Source: Rhodoferax sp. PAMC 29310 (lineage in GTDB: Bacteria > Pseudomonadota > Gammaproteobacteria > Burkholderiales > Burkholderiaceae_C). From it: a stretch of DNA of 64,000 bases. Shown here one piece after another: positions 33,127 to 42,176 of this stretch (position 1 is its first letter; every line of letters starts with the position of its first letter). Below the pieces are notes generated by a model that had not been told where the DNA came from, made no database searches, and saw nothing but the letters and a program-made list of their open reading frames with translations. The DNA lies in the NCBI RefSeq assembly GCF_017948265.1, contig NZ_CP072852.1, positions 3,224,001 through 3,288,000 on the forward strand, written 5' to 3'. The translations under genes were made by a program, and so were the position numbers.

Positions 33127-34203
33127 ATGACAAGAAGTACAACGGCCACCATAGAAGATGTCGCGCGACGCGCGGCGGTGTCGATCAGCACGGTCTCCAA
33201 CGTCCTTAATGGTCGCCAGGCCCGCATGCGGCCAGAGACGCTGGAGCGCGTTCAGCAAGTCATTGCGGAACTTGATTTCCGGCCCAATCAATCGGCCAGG
33301 CGCCTGAAAACAGGCCATATCGCGATGATTGGTCTCTTGGTTCCGTCCATTGCCAACCCATTCTTTGGCGCGCTGGCGCGCTGGGTTGAAGAGACGGCGA
33401 ACGAACGCGGCTACGGCGTGTTGCTGTGCAATACCCAGCGCAGTGCTGAGCGGGAGCAGGCCTATGCGCAGTCCTTCATGGCCCAAGGCATCAAAGGGGT
33501 GATTTTGGGCTCGTCCTTGCAGGCCCAGGACCATTTGGCCCCGTTGATCAGCAAGGGGCTGGCGGTGGTTAGCTTCGACCGCACGGCACAACTAAAGCCC
33601 TTGGCAATGGACTACGTCAGCCTGGACAACTTCCGCGCCGGCGCTATGGCGGCCGAACACCTCATAGCGTTGGGGCATCGCGACATTGTCTACGTGTCCG
33701 CCCCCCTGCGTTCGGTGAGCCGAGTGGCCCGGTTGGAAGGCGCCCGGGACGCCTGCGCCACCCACAAGGTCAAATTTGAGAGTCATGTTCGGGAGGTAAC
33801 TCCGGGCCAGACTGAAATGGATATCGCTGAACTGGGACGGGCGGGCGGCGTGGCGCTTCACGCCAGGGGCACGAAAGCCACAGGCTTCATTGCCATGAAC
33901 GACATGCTGGCCATTGGCTTGCTGGCCGGACTGCGGCAATGCAAGCTTCGGGTGCCTGACGACGTGTCGGTCATGGGCATTGACGACATGTTTCTGGGGG
34001 CCTATCTCAGCCCGGCGCTCAGCACCGTGCGGCAACCCATGCAGGAAATGGCCAGCGCCGCCGTCGAGCGGGTATTGGTGCGCCTGAAAGACAGTAACGA
34101 GCCCGCGCATGAACTGGTGTTCACGCCCGAGCTGGTTGTTCGTGAATCGACCGCGGCAAAGGGCCCGGTCAACAACTCAAACCCAGAAAGCAAACTCACA
34201 TGA
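33127..34203 (+). CDS. LacI family transcriptional regulator
   Basis: A 358-residue repressor. The N-terminal helix-turn-helix is Thr-Ile-Glu-Asp-Val-Ala-Arg-Arg-Ala-Ala-Val-Ser, followed by Ser-Asn-Val-Leu-Asn-Gly, with the hinge Phe-Arg-Pro-Asn-Gln-Ser-Ala-Arg. The sugar-binding periplasmic-protein-like core follows, including Ile-Gly-Leu-Leu-Val-Pro-Ser and Met-Gly-Ile-Asp-Asp. It is 5 bases after dctM and overlaps the next start by four bases (ATGA), so it is co-transcribed with the transporter it probably controls. Confidence 0.93.
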   Translation: MTRSTTATIEDVARRAAVSISTVSNVLNGRQARMRPETLERVQQVIAELDFRPNQSARRLKTGHIAMIGLLVPSIANPFFGALARWVEETANERGYGVLLCNTQRSAEREQAYAQSFMAQGIKGVILGSSLQAQDHLAPLISKGLAVVSFDRTAQLKPLAMDYVSLDNFRAGAMAAEHLIALGHRDIVYVSAPLRSVSRVARLEGARDACATHKVKFESHVREVTPGQTEMDIAELGRAGGVALHARGTKATGFIAMNDMLAIGLLAGLRQCKLRVPDDVSVMGIDDMFLGAYLSPALSTVRQPMQEMASAAVERVLVRLKDSNEPAHELVFTPELVVRESTAAKGPVNNSNPESKLT

Positions 34204-34945
34204 CGCAATCAATCTCAACCACCTTTGTGACAGGTGGTGCCTCCGGTATTGGCGCTGCCATCGTTCGCGCCCACGCGGCGCGTGGTGACAACGTCGCATT
34301 CACCTACTGGTCCAGTGAAGCGAGGCCACGGCCCTCGTCGCAGAGCTGGGTGAGCGCGTAATGGCGGTCAAATCAGACGCCAATGATGAAGTCGCCGTGG
34401 CCCAGTCGTTTGCGCAGGCCGTGGACAAGTTTGGCAAGGTAGATTGCCTGGTGGCCAACACCGGCGGCCTGCTCGAGCGCGTGAAGTGCGTTGACATGAC
34501 CCTGGATTTCTGGAACAAAGCCATGTCGCTCAACTCGACGAGCGTGTTTTTGAGCTGCCGCGAAGCGCTGCGCCACATGCTGCCGCGTGGCTCCGGCAAC
34601 ATTGTCATCATGTCGTCCCTGGCGGGGCACGACGGCGGCGGCCCGGGTGCCAGCCATTACAGCGCCGCCAAAGGCGCCATGCTGACCTACACCCGTGCCT
34701 TGGCCAAAGAAGTGGGTCCACACGGTGTGCGCGTCAACGCCATTGCGCCTGGCTTGATTGCCACCCGCTTTCACGACGATTTCAACACCCCGGCAGGGCG
34801 CGCAGCTCGCGTCGAACGCACACCCATGCGCCGCGAAGGCCAGCCTGAAGACGTGGCCAACGCCGCGCTGTACCTCACCTCACCGGGCGCCTCGTTCATC
34901 ACCGGCGAGGTGATTGAGGTGAACGGCGGTATGGGGCTGTACTAA
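34200..34945 (+). pseudogene. SDR family oxidoreductase, single-base frameshift
   Basis: The first 40-odd codons from ATG 34200 give a normal SDR start, Phe-Val-Thr-Gly-Gly-Ala-Ser-Gly-Ile-Gly, up to Trp-Ser-Ser-Glu-Ala. There one base appears missing (about 34322). The expected Ala-Thr-Ala-Leu-Val-Ala-Glu-Leu-Gly continues in the frame that reads through to 34945. This frame holds Asn-Thr-Gly-Gly, the catalytic Ser (Met-Ser-Ser-Leu-Ala-Gly) and Tyr-x-x-x-Lys (Tyr-Ser-Ala-Ala-Lys). Internal initiation at 34361 would give a 194-residue protein without the cofactor motif. It closes the TRAP operon and was probably a sugar-acid dehydrogenase. Confidence 0.8.
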
Positions 34946-35232
34946 GAACTAGGGTGCTTGGTCAGGCCCACGAAAATCGCAGTGCAACATAGAAGCATAT
35001 CTATTTGGACGTGACCAACCACCGGGGTGCCAGGGCGGAATGTTGGGCAAATGGTTGATGCCGACTATTCAGCCCGCATGCGCGCCGATGGGATGTGGGT
35101 GTGCCCGACTTGGCGAAAGAAGCGGGCATGACGGCCGCATTGGGCCCAAGGTTTTTTAGCAGAACGACAACCTAACGGCGTCACACAATCACTACACCCG
35201 ACGGGATCTAGTCCATCGGGCTTGGCACCTTA
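34946..35232. other. Gene-free stretch between convergent units
   Basis: Between the frameshifted SDR and the acyl-ACP reductase-like gene no frame matches a family I know and no repeat or terminator is clear. A short protein-like run around 35100-35160 could be a remnant of another gene of the sugar-acid cluster, but the match is too weak to name. Confidence 0.3.
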
Positions 35233-37470
35233 TCAGACCACTGCTGCCAATTTCTGGCGCCGAGTAGAAGTGGTTTTGGCGGGCGCTTTGGCGGCGGTGG
35301 CCTTCTTCGGCACCACTTTTTTGGCAACCGCCTTCTTCGCAACGACTTTCTTGGCGGGAGTCTTCTTGGTGCCGGAAGCGTCAGTTGACAAACTCTTCAC
35401 TGCCGACTTGCTTGCCTTCGCCTTGACCGCGCTCGGCGCGTTCCAGGTCAGGCGGGCTTTTTGGGCCAGCTCAACCACCTTGGCAATGTCCCGGTCGGTG
35501 TAGACACCCTTGACACCAGAAATCGCGGAAAGTTTCATGCCGTGCTTGAGCCCGAGCTTGTAGATTTCCTTGACCTTCTCCCACTCAGTGTCTCGCCCGA
35601 CGGTGAACACCTCGAATCGACCTTCTAGTGCCAGCACAATGGTTTCGGCCAAACAGGCATAAATCACGTTGGTCGGCAGCCCGATACTCTTCATGCCCTT
35701 GACTTTGGTCGGCAGCTCGATTTCGCCCGACTCAATCACCAGTACGTCGGGACGTTTCGCGACTTCGGAGGGGGGCAAGTCAAGTGGGCGCGCCACGTCG
35801 GTGATGACGCAGCCGGGCTTGACTTTCATGATGTCAAGAATCTTTTTGCCCGCGCCCGAGGTGGAGGTCACGATCATGTCCATGTCACCGAGCAACTCGT
35901 CATAGTTGGTTGAGGTCGTGACCTTGGCGCCCGGCGAGTCTTCAAGGATCGACGCTTTGAGTTCTTCGAGCTTTTTCAGGTCACGCCCTGCCAGCACCAC
36001 TTCTTCGAAAGCCATCGCCAGCAAGCGCGCGCTCACCGAACCAATGGAGCCGGTGGCGCCAATTACCATGGTCTTGGCAGCCACTTTCTTGCCGTGTGCG
36101 CTGAGGTCGACCAGACCCATACGCCGCATGGCATCCGCTGCGGCCCACAGCGCGCCCGATGCCGAGTAACTGTTACCTGTGGTGATGGGCAGACTGGACC
36201 GGCGAGCAACCGTCACTCCAGCATCGCCGACCACCTTGGTGAATGCACCCAAGCCCATAATTTGCGCACCCAGTTTTTCGGCAATTCTGCTGGCATGAAG
36301 CAGACGACGGTAGGTGAATTCTGGGCTGCGTGCGAGCATTTCCTTGGGAGTACCCCCCACCGATATCAGCCAGCCTTCGGCCTCGGCGCCACTGGGTGAA
36401 ATGATGTTCTCCATCTTGCAATACACCATGGGTGGCATGTGGGCTGCCAGCATCTCGACCTTGTCCATGACGAACTGGGGAGTCGCCTTTGGAATGGGAA
36501 AACCCTTGCGAATGTAGTCCTGGCTAAGCGGGTGAACGACGAATGCGAAGCGGCGGATATTCCGGAAATTGCCAGTCGGGTGAAGCAGCTGCGGGGTGAT
36601 CTTGAGCTCGTTGAGGATCTCATCGAAGTCGTCGTCGCAGACTTCTTCGGGCGACTTCTCCAGCGCGGCCAGAATCATGGCTTCGAGCGTGTTGATGCCC
36701 ACGACATTTTGAAACAGCCGGGGTGACACATCGACAACCAAATTGACCTTGCACTCCTTGAAAAATTCCAAACGTTCGTCATCCACCGCTGACGTAATCA
36801 AGGTCTTACCCTTGAGATTGGCGAGGTTGCCCACCGCCTTGATTTCCTCAAACGTGCCGACAACCACATGTGACTTCGCCACGGCGGCGCGGACGCGACC
36901 CTTTTTGAAACTGCTCAGCGCGGCTTCCAGCATTTGGCCAGTGCGGTTGTTCAAAACCAGTTCACTGCCTTTGGCGTACAGCTCAAGCTGCTCAATCGAC
37001 CCGAGCAATGCCGGTGTACCCGTCTGAAAAATTGCGTCGGCAAAACTCAGGTTTTTGGTGTAGTCCGACATGGCCACGGCCATGTCGTAGTTGCGCATAC
37101 CCGAGAGAAAAAGGACCATGTTGTTGTTGAAGTAGCTGCCCAACTCTTTTTGTACGTGCCGCACGGCGCGTACCTGTAGCAACCGGCGCAGGGTGGCGCC
37201 GGTGGTCACCGGAACGCGGGTAACGACATTGGTCAGACGCTCGGTTTCCTTGTTGACGACGGTGCGCAGGCCAACCTGATAGTGGTCGCTGCTTTCCCCC
37301 AGGCCGATCGCATCGGCACTGGCTTGTTGGCGGCGCATCAACTCCCAGGCCTTGCCGCTATCGCCGTCGGCACCCAGGCGCCGCACTGAAAACGAGTGAC
37401 CTAAAAATTGGGTCTTGAACTCAAAATCCTGCTTGGATGAACCAAGCGATACCGTCACCACCTTCTTCAT
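35233..37470 (-). CDS. Acyl-ACP reductase-like protein with novel N-terminal half and Lys/Ala tail
   Basis: A 745-residue protein in three parts. Residues 1-300 match no family I recognise. Residues about 305-680 align with the cyanobacterial long-chain acyl-ACP reductase that makes fatty aldehydes. The shared elements are Thr-Thr-Gly-Asn-Ser-Tyr (430-435), the cofactor loop Gly-Ala-Thr-Gly-Ser-Ile-Gly (471-477), and Tyr-Ala-Cys-Leu-Ala-Glu. There Cys606 sits where the catalytic Cys of that enzyme lies. Residues about 690-735 are a Lys-Ala-Pro repeat tail like those of histone H1-like or granule-associated proteins. An AGAGGAG site precedes the start. It is 46 bases downstream of the iron alcohol dehydrogenase, clearly one operon. 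Aldehyde formation from an acyl thioester is inferred, not known. Confidence 0.75.
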   Translation of the reverse strand: MKKVVTVSLGSSKQDFEFKTQFLGHSFSVRRLGADGDSGKAWELMRRQQASADAIGLGESSDHYQVGLRTVVNKETERLTNVVTRVPVTTGATLRRLLQVRAVRHVQKELGSYFNNNMVLFLSGMRNYDMAVAMSDYTKNLSFADAIFQTGTPALLGSIEQLELYAKGSELVLNNRTGQMLEAALSSFKKGRVRAAVAKSHVVVGTFEEIKAVGNLANLKGKTLITSAVDDERLEFFKECKVNLVVDVSPRLFQNVVGINTLEAMILAALEKSPEEVCDDDFDEILNELKITPQLLHPTGNFRNIRRFAFVVHPLSQDYIRKGFPIPKATPQFVMDKVEMLAAHMPPMVYCKMENIISPSGAEAEGWLISVGGTPKEMLARSPEFTYRRLLHASRIAEKLGAQIMGLGAFTKVVGDAGVTVARRSSLPITTGNSYSASGALWAAADAMRRMGLVDLSAHGKKVAAKTMVIGATGSIGSVSARLLAMAFEEVVLAGRDLKKLEELKASILEDSPGAKVTTSTNYDELLGDMDMIVTSTSGAGKKILDIMKVKPGCVITDVARPLDLPPSEVAKRPDVLVIESGEIELPTKVKGMKSIGLPTNVIYACLAETIVLALEGRFEVFTVGRDTEWEKVKEIYKLGLKHGMKLSAISGVKGVYTDRDIAKVVELAQKARLTWNAPSAVKAKASKSAVKSLSTDASGTKKTPAKKVVAKKAVAKKVVPKKATAAKAPAKTTSTRRQKLAAVV

Positions 37471-37516
37471 ATCCGACTCCTCTTTTTAAATTGTTTGTGT
37501 TTGGCTACTTTATCAA

Positions 37517-38788
37517 TCAGGCTGCTTTGCGCCGTCGCAGTGTCGTCTTGGCCTGCGCTGTCTTGGGCGGCAAGGCTTGGCGAATTATGTTTTCGCAAAC
37601 TTGCTGGGACATATAGCGCGGAACCGGGTAGCCGGTGTGAGCTTCCCAACAGGCCGCTTTGGCCAGTGCCGGAATATCAGCCTCCTTCAGTGTTTCCAGC
37701 GAAGCTGGAATGTCCAGGTCGCGATTGAGCTGATCGACCCCGTCGAGGAACTTTTGAGCGAGAACATCCGTGTCTTCGTCATCAGTACCTAGCCTGGCGG
37801 CCACCGCCAAATGGGCCAACTTGTGGGCAATGGCGGGCGCCGAGTATTTCAGCACAAACGGCAGCATGATGGCATTCGCCAGTCCGTGAGGCGTGTGGTA
37901 CTTACCGCCAAACTGATGCGCGATTGCGTGCACGTAGCCCACATTGGCACGGGTGAACGCGAAGCCCGCGTAAGTTGAGGCCAGCGCCATCTTTTCGCGC
38001 GCCTCCACGTTCTTGCCATCGCCGAAGGCGACCCGCAGGTTCTCAAAAATCAGCCCAACGGCCGAAAGCGCCATGCCGTCGGAATAGGACGTTTTCCAGT
38101 TGCCGACAAAGGCCTCCACCGCGTGGGTCAACGCATCAATTCCCGTCGCGGCTGTGATATGTGGTGGCAATCCGGTCATTAGCAGCGGATCCAGCGCGGC
38201 CATCTTGGGTACCATGCGCGGGTCGACGATCACCAGCTTCGTGTGATTTTCAGGATCTGAAATGACGGCGGCCACGGTCACCTCTGAGCCCGTTCCGGCG
38301 GTGGTCGGAACCGCATAAATTTTGATCGGAGTACGCAATCCCTTGAAATAGCCCGCCAACTGGCGCAGGGGTTTGGGGTTGGCTACCGCGACGGCGATGG
38401 CTTTGGATGCATCCATGGAGGAGCCGCCACCAAACGCCACAATGGCGTCGCAGTCATGTAACTTGAAGAACTCGATGCCTTTTTCAATCAAGGGGATTGG
38501 GGCGTCAGGCGTTATCTCGTCAAACACCACGAACTGCGCGCCGCCAGTTTCGAGGGCATGGGTCAAGGGTTTGAGTAAGCCGAGTTTGGAGATAACACTG
38601 TCGGTCACTATCAGTATCTTGCGATGACCAAAGCCGGCAATTGCCTGGCCTAGACGAGCGCTGGAGCCGGGGCCTACCAGCAGCGTCGGCTGGGGTATCG
38701 GGATGAAACGGGTCACTAGGCCTGCGCCACGCATCAATGCACTCAAGCCAGTCGCACGGACGGAATCACTCATCAGGTCGGATATCAA
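37517..38788 (-). CDS. Iron-containing alcohol dehydrogenase
   Basis: A 423-residue group III alcohol dehydrogenase. The start is probably TTG 38788, because an AAGGAG lies at ideal spacing (7 bases); ATG 38773 and 38815 are less well placed. The cofactor motif Gly-Gly-Gly-Ser-Ser-Met-Asp is at about residues 120-126. The iron ligands Asp218, His222, His287 and His301 are all visible, in Gly-Ile-Asp-Ala-Leu-Thr-His, Tyr-Val-His-Ala and Pro-His-Gly. The C-terminus ends in a basic run (Lys-Thr-Thr-Leu-Arg-Arg-Arg-Lys). It is the first gene of the operon with the acyl-ACP reductase-like protein and could reduce its aldehyde product to an alcohol. Confidence 0.92.
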   Translation of the reverse strand: MISDLMSDSVRATGLSALMRGAGLVTRFIPIPQPTLLVGPGSSARLGQAIAGFGHRKILIVTDSVISKLGLLKPLTHALETGGAQFVVFDEITPDAPIPLIEKGIEFFKLHDCDAIVAFGGGSSMDASKAIAVAVANPKPLRQLAGYFKGLRTPIKIYAVPTTAGTGSEVTVAAVISDPENHTKLVIVDPRMVPKMAALDPLLMTGLPPHITAATGIDALTHAVEAFVGNWKTSYSDGMALSAVGLIFENLRVAFGDGKNVEAREKMALASTYAGFAFTRANVGYVHAIAHQFGGKYHTPHGLANAIMLPFVLKYSAPAIAHKLAHLAVAARLGTDDEDTDVLAQKFLDGVDQLNRDLDIPASLETLKEADIPALAKAACWEAHTGYPVPRYMSQQVCENIIRQALPPKTAQAKTTLRRRKAA

Positions 38789-38815
38789 GAACGTTCTCCT
38801 TGGTAATTTTGCCAA

Positions 38816-39245
38816 TTCTTTCAGGATACTATGGCTGCAAGAAAGAGGTTTGAGGTTTCACCTTAACTAATGATTGAAGCTTTGGGGGAAGAGGTTTTTA
38901 GGGGGAGTAGAAATCGCAAGCGCAATAACTCTTTGACATGCGGCGGTTCTGTTTAGGCGACTGTCGCGCTGGTGTGCCGCAAGAGCATATCGGCTAGGCC
39001 GGTTTACATCAGTGAATCGCCGCTCTGGCCAGGCTGCCGCTGGGCATTCGACGGCGTACCCAAACATGCAGGCATGGTAGACCGCCAGCTGAGTGTTTGC
39101 TTGGCCAAATACCTTCTGCAGGCATGGGCATCTGTGGGTTGCACCGTTTATTTGAGCCCGGCTGCAGAGGGCCATCCGTGCGCGCCAAGTGTCCATCACC
39201 CTGCATTGCCGAGCATGTTTTCTCTCACAGCGTGACCACCCGTAT
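38816..39245. other. Gene-free stretch of about 430 bases
   Basis: It must contain the promoter of the alcohol dehydrogenase operon (minus strand) near 38830. Several short open frames occur but none shows a ribosome binding site or a family match. No repeat or clear hairpin is seen. Confidence 0.4.
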
Positions 39246-40010
39246 TCATCGAACCGGCGTCGCGGTTGGGTTCATCGACGTCATCGTGGCCGGGCCATAA
39301 ATCATCGCGAAGGCGACGTCCTTGGCATCCCGTCCGCTGGCGATGCGCACCAGGTCGTCTAAATTTGACATGCGCGTCGCGTCGAAAATCACCCATCGAC
39401 CACCCAAATAGGCTTCAAAAACGGCATGAAAGTCGGGCGGTGGCGTGTCGAAATTTGTATAGCCAGCGACCAGCCGCGCAGGGATGTTCAAGGCACGGCA
39501 GAAGGTCACCCCCAAGTGGGCGAAGTCCCGGCAGACACCGGCGCGCTGCGAAAACACGTCGCGTGCAGTGGTCGTGGCCGTCGAGGTACCAACCTGGTAG
39601 TCAATATGGGCGTGAATCCAGTCGCAGATAGCAATTACGCGCGCGTGTCCGGGTGGCATGCTGCCAAACAGCTTTTGCGCCGCATGCGAGAGCAAGTCCG
39701 ACTCGCAATAACGCGTCGGCATCAGGTACTGCAGCACTTCGTCGGGCAATTGCCAAATCGGCACTTCGCCCGCGTTTAGGTCGTTGGCTTCGACGGTACG
39801 GCGCACGCTGGCTTGGTAGTGCAATTGGAAGATTCCCGACGCCACCTGCAACCGAGTACAGCGGTGCAATTCTGCCGGGTCGTTGTAGATATGCACGGGC
39901 ATGGGCGGCGTCAGGGTCAGCGACTCAGACAACACAACCTGGTCACGCCCATTCAGCGCGTGAATCTGAAACACGAAGTCAGTCATGCCGTTAACCTCAT
40001 AGGTGAGCAA
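39246..40010 (-). CDS. Transglutaminase-like cysteine protease, 5' end next to an IS element
   Basis: A 254-residue protein of the bacterial transglutaminase-like family with an N-terminal beta domain. The catalytic Cys lies in Ala-Gly-Val-Cys-Arg-Asp-Phe-Ala-His and the His in Pro-Asp-Phe-His-Ala-Val-Phe-Glu-Ala-Tyr, with the third residue Asp in Val-Ile-Phe-Asp-Ala-Thr. The best start, TTG 40010, is weak. Upstream in-frame codons (Gln-Glu-Phe-Leu-Val-Asp-Cys) resemble protein but no ATG or GTG occurs before the insertion sequence end at 40051. The native start and promoter were therefore probably removed by the insertion. Such proteins are thought to cleave or crosslink peptide amides. Confidence 0.8.
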   Translation of the reverse strand: MLTYEVNGMTDFVFQIHALNGRDQVVLSESLTLTPPMPVHIYNDPAELHRCTRLQVASGIFQLHYQASVRRTVEANDLNAGEVPIWQLPDEVLQYLMPTRYCESDLLSHAAQKLFGSMPPGHARVIAICDWIHAHIDYQVGTSTATTTARDVFSQRAGVCRDFAHLGVTFCRALNIPARLVAGYTNFDTPPPDFHAVFEAYLGGRWVIFDATRMSNLDDLVRIASGRDAKDVAFAMIYGPATMTSMNPTATPVR

Positions 40011-40050
40011 GCAATCGACCAGGAATTCCTGACCGCCGGCCTGAGTGGGC

Positions 40051-41384
40051 GGAGGGTGTAAGAAGTTTTGTGTAAACGGTTATTTGGCAGGAAACTGCTG
40101 TCTTGCATGGAGCCGAGATGACCGTAGAGATGAAACCCTTACCCGCCGAGCTGATTGACGCCCTGTTGGCCGACTACAAAAAGCCCGAAGACCTGATTGG
40201 CCAGAATGGCCTCTTGACGCAGCTCACCAAAGCCTTGGTCGAGCGAGCTTTGCAAGCCGAATTGACCGGCCACCTGGGTCACGGCAAGAACCAGTTGGTT
40301 GCCAATGAAGCGGGCAACACCCGCAACGGGTGCAGCAAGAAAACGCTCAAAGGCGATTTTGGCCAGCTACCCATAGAAATCCCCCGTGACCGCGCCGGCA
40401 CCTTCGAGCCCCAACTGATTGGCAAACACCAGACCCGCTGGAGCGGCTTTGACGACAAGATACTGTCGCTGTATGCCCGAGGCATGACGGTACGCGAGAT
40501 TCAAGGCCATCTGCAGGAGATGTACGGCGCCGAAGTGTCTCCTACCCTGATTTCATCCGTGACCGACGCCGTCATGGACGAGGTCAAAGCCTGGCAGTCG
40601 CGCCCCTTGGAGGCGCTGTACCCCATCGTCTACATGGACTGCATTCACGTCAAGGTGCGCGACAACGGTACTGTGCGGGTCAAGGCCCTGTACTTGGCCA
40701 TTGGCGTCAACCTGGACGGCCTCAAAGAGGTACTGGGCCTGTGGATGGCCCAAACCGAAGGGGCCAAGTTCTGGCTGCAGGTGGTGACTGAACTGAAGAA
40801 TCGGGGCGTGGCTGACATCTTTATCGCCTGCGTAGATGGGCTCAAAGGTTTCCCTGACGCCATTGAGGCAGTCTTCCCCAAGGCGACGGTGCAGCTTTGC
40901 ATTGTTCACATGGTGCGTCACAGCCTGAACTTCGTGGGGTGGAAACAGCGCAAGGAAGTCGCCGCGGATTTGCGGCTGATTTACGCTGCGCCCACTGAAT
41001 CCGAAGCTGAGCGACAACTCACGGCATTCGAGGTCAAATGGGACGATTCCTTCGCTCCGATTGGGCGCTCCTGGCGGCGCAACTGGACACACTTGATACC
41101 GTTCTTTGAATACCCGCCAGACATCCGAAAAGTGATTTACACGACCAACGCCATTGAGTCCGTGAACATGAGCCTGCGCAAAATAACCAAGACCCGCGGC
41201 TCGTTCCCATCTGAGGACGCAGTGTTCAAGCTGTTCTATCTGGCACTGAACAACATCAGCCAGAAATGGACGATGCCGATTCGGGATTGGAAGGCTGCTC
41301 TGAACCGCTTTACCATTCAGTTTGACGAGCGCATGCCGCGCGTCTAACTTAACCGCCGTTTACACAAAATTCGGGACACCCTCC
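40051..41384 (+). mobile_element. IS256-family insertion sequence
   Basis: A 1334-base element with 29-bp terminal inverted repeats at 40051-40079 and 41356-41384, differing at five positions in the middle. Both outer ends read GGAGGGTGT and inner ends GTGTAAACGG when oriented inward. It carries one full transposase gene. The flanks (ending GTGGGC on the left, starting GTTGGGC on the right) do not give a perfect 8-9 bp target duplication. The left end abuts the 5' end of the transglutaminase gene; the right end is 24 bases from the csbD stop. Confidence 0.88.
40118..41347 (+). CDS. IS256-family transposase
   Basis: A 409-residue mutator-type DDE transposase. The catalytic residues are Asp in Val-Tyr-Met-Asp-Cys-Ile-His, Asp in Cys-Val-Asp-Gly-Leu-Lys-Gly, and Glu in Thr-Asn-Ala-Ile-Glu-Ser-Val-Asn, all in the IS256 arrangement with Cys-Ile-Val-His-Met-Val-Arg between the second and third. 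Start 40118 has a GGAG site six bases upstream. Length is normal and the frame is intact, so the element may still be able to move. Confidence 0.95.
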   Translation: MTVEMKPLPAELIDALLADYKKPEDLIGQNGLLTQLTKALVERALQAELTGHLGHGKNQLVANEAGNTRNGCSKKTLKGDFGQLPIEIPRDRAGTFEPQLIGKHQTRWSGFDDKILSLYARGMTVREIQGHLQEMYGAEVSPTLISSVTDAVMDEVKAWQSRPLEALYPIVYMDCIHVKVRDNGTVRVKALYLAIGVNLDGLKEVLGLWMAQTEGAKFWLQVVTELKNRGVADIFIACVDGLKGFPDAIEAVFPKATVQLCIVHMVRHSLNFVGWKQRKEVAADLRLIYAAPTESEAERQLTAFEVKWDDSFAPIGRSWRRNWTHLIPFFEYPPDIRKVIYTTNAIESVNMSLRKITKTRGSFPSEDAVFKLFYLALNNISQKWTMPIRDWKAALNRFTIQFDERMPRV

Positions 41385-41407
41385 GTTGGGCGCCATCACA
41401 TTTGCAT

Positions 41408-41593
41408 TCATAGATTATGGGTCGCATCCGTGGCCAATGTCTTCGCGTTGCCAACAAGATGCTGGGCCTTGCCTTCGGCTTCCCGGATATGCCCCTTCAC
41501 CTGTTGCGCCGTATTTCCGACGACCTTGCCGACTTGCGCCTGCACCTTGCCTGCCGCTTCTATGACAGCACCGTTAATCTGATCTTTGTTCAT
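41408..41593 (-). CDS. CsbD family stress-response protein
   Basis: A 61-residue protein matching CsbD: the start Met-Asn-Lys-Asp-Gln-Ile-Asn-Gly, then Glu-Ala-Ala-Gly-Lys-Val-Gln and a second Glu-Gly-Lys-Ala-Gln repeat, with a hydrophilic helical composition. CsbD-like proteins are induced under general stress; their molecular role is unknown. A GAGG sequence lies upstream of the start. Before the IS256 insertion it would have preceded the transglutaminase gene on the same strand. Confidence 0.85.
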   Translation of the reverse strand: MNKDQINGAVIEAAGKVQAQVGKVVGNTAQQVKGHIREAEGKAQHLVGNAKTLATDATHNL

Positions 41594-42176
41594 CGCGCGA
41601 CCTCATGGGTTGTTCAAAAGACACGGGGGGACTCGCTGGCCCCCCTCCTGTCACGATAGCCCCGATGATTATCTGTGTCTGTGCGCTAGCGCACTCGACT
41701 GACTGCCAGGGGGGTGCGATTTATCCCTGCTTGAACCGCCCCACTGCCAAACTCGCGTGAATGGCAGTCCACACACTCGTGAGACCGGCTTCTCAGCGCA
41801 CCTTGACCAACCGCAGACGGTCGCTTCCAGGGCACGACCACAAGCTGACAATGATGGCCCCGTCGAGAGCACCGCGGCAGGTCTCGCTCAGACTGCGGTG
41901 GCCTTGATATCCGCCAGATACCATTCACGACGAGTGTTCACTCGTTGCCGGCGACGGCCTTGGTGGGCTCCATTTCATCACGTGTGATTCGATCCGGTTC
42001 AAGGTGTCGTGCGGCGCTAGTAATGTCATGACTACCGTATGTCAACTCTGCATCGATCGCCTGCTTTGAGAGTTTGAATGACCGGTTGACAGGCAGGTTG
42101 GGGTTGGATGCGGTGTAAACAACGCAACCCTGAGCGCCTTTTCCTGTCAGCGTGCAGGCGTGGGCCGTCCAAAACC
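41594..42176. other. Gene-free stretch of about 580 bases
   Basis: It holds the csbD promoter region (near 41600-41680, minus strand). The remaining sequence has short open frames on both strands without ribosome binding sites or family matches. I see no terminator or repeat copy. Confidence 0.4.

Noticed and set aside
38867..39235. Overlapping open frames of 60-110 codons on both strands in the gap before the transglutaminase gene
   Set aside because: No ribosome binding sites, no family match and atypical composition; high GC content gives such frames by chance.
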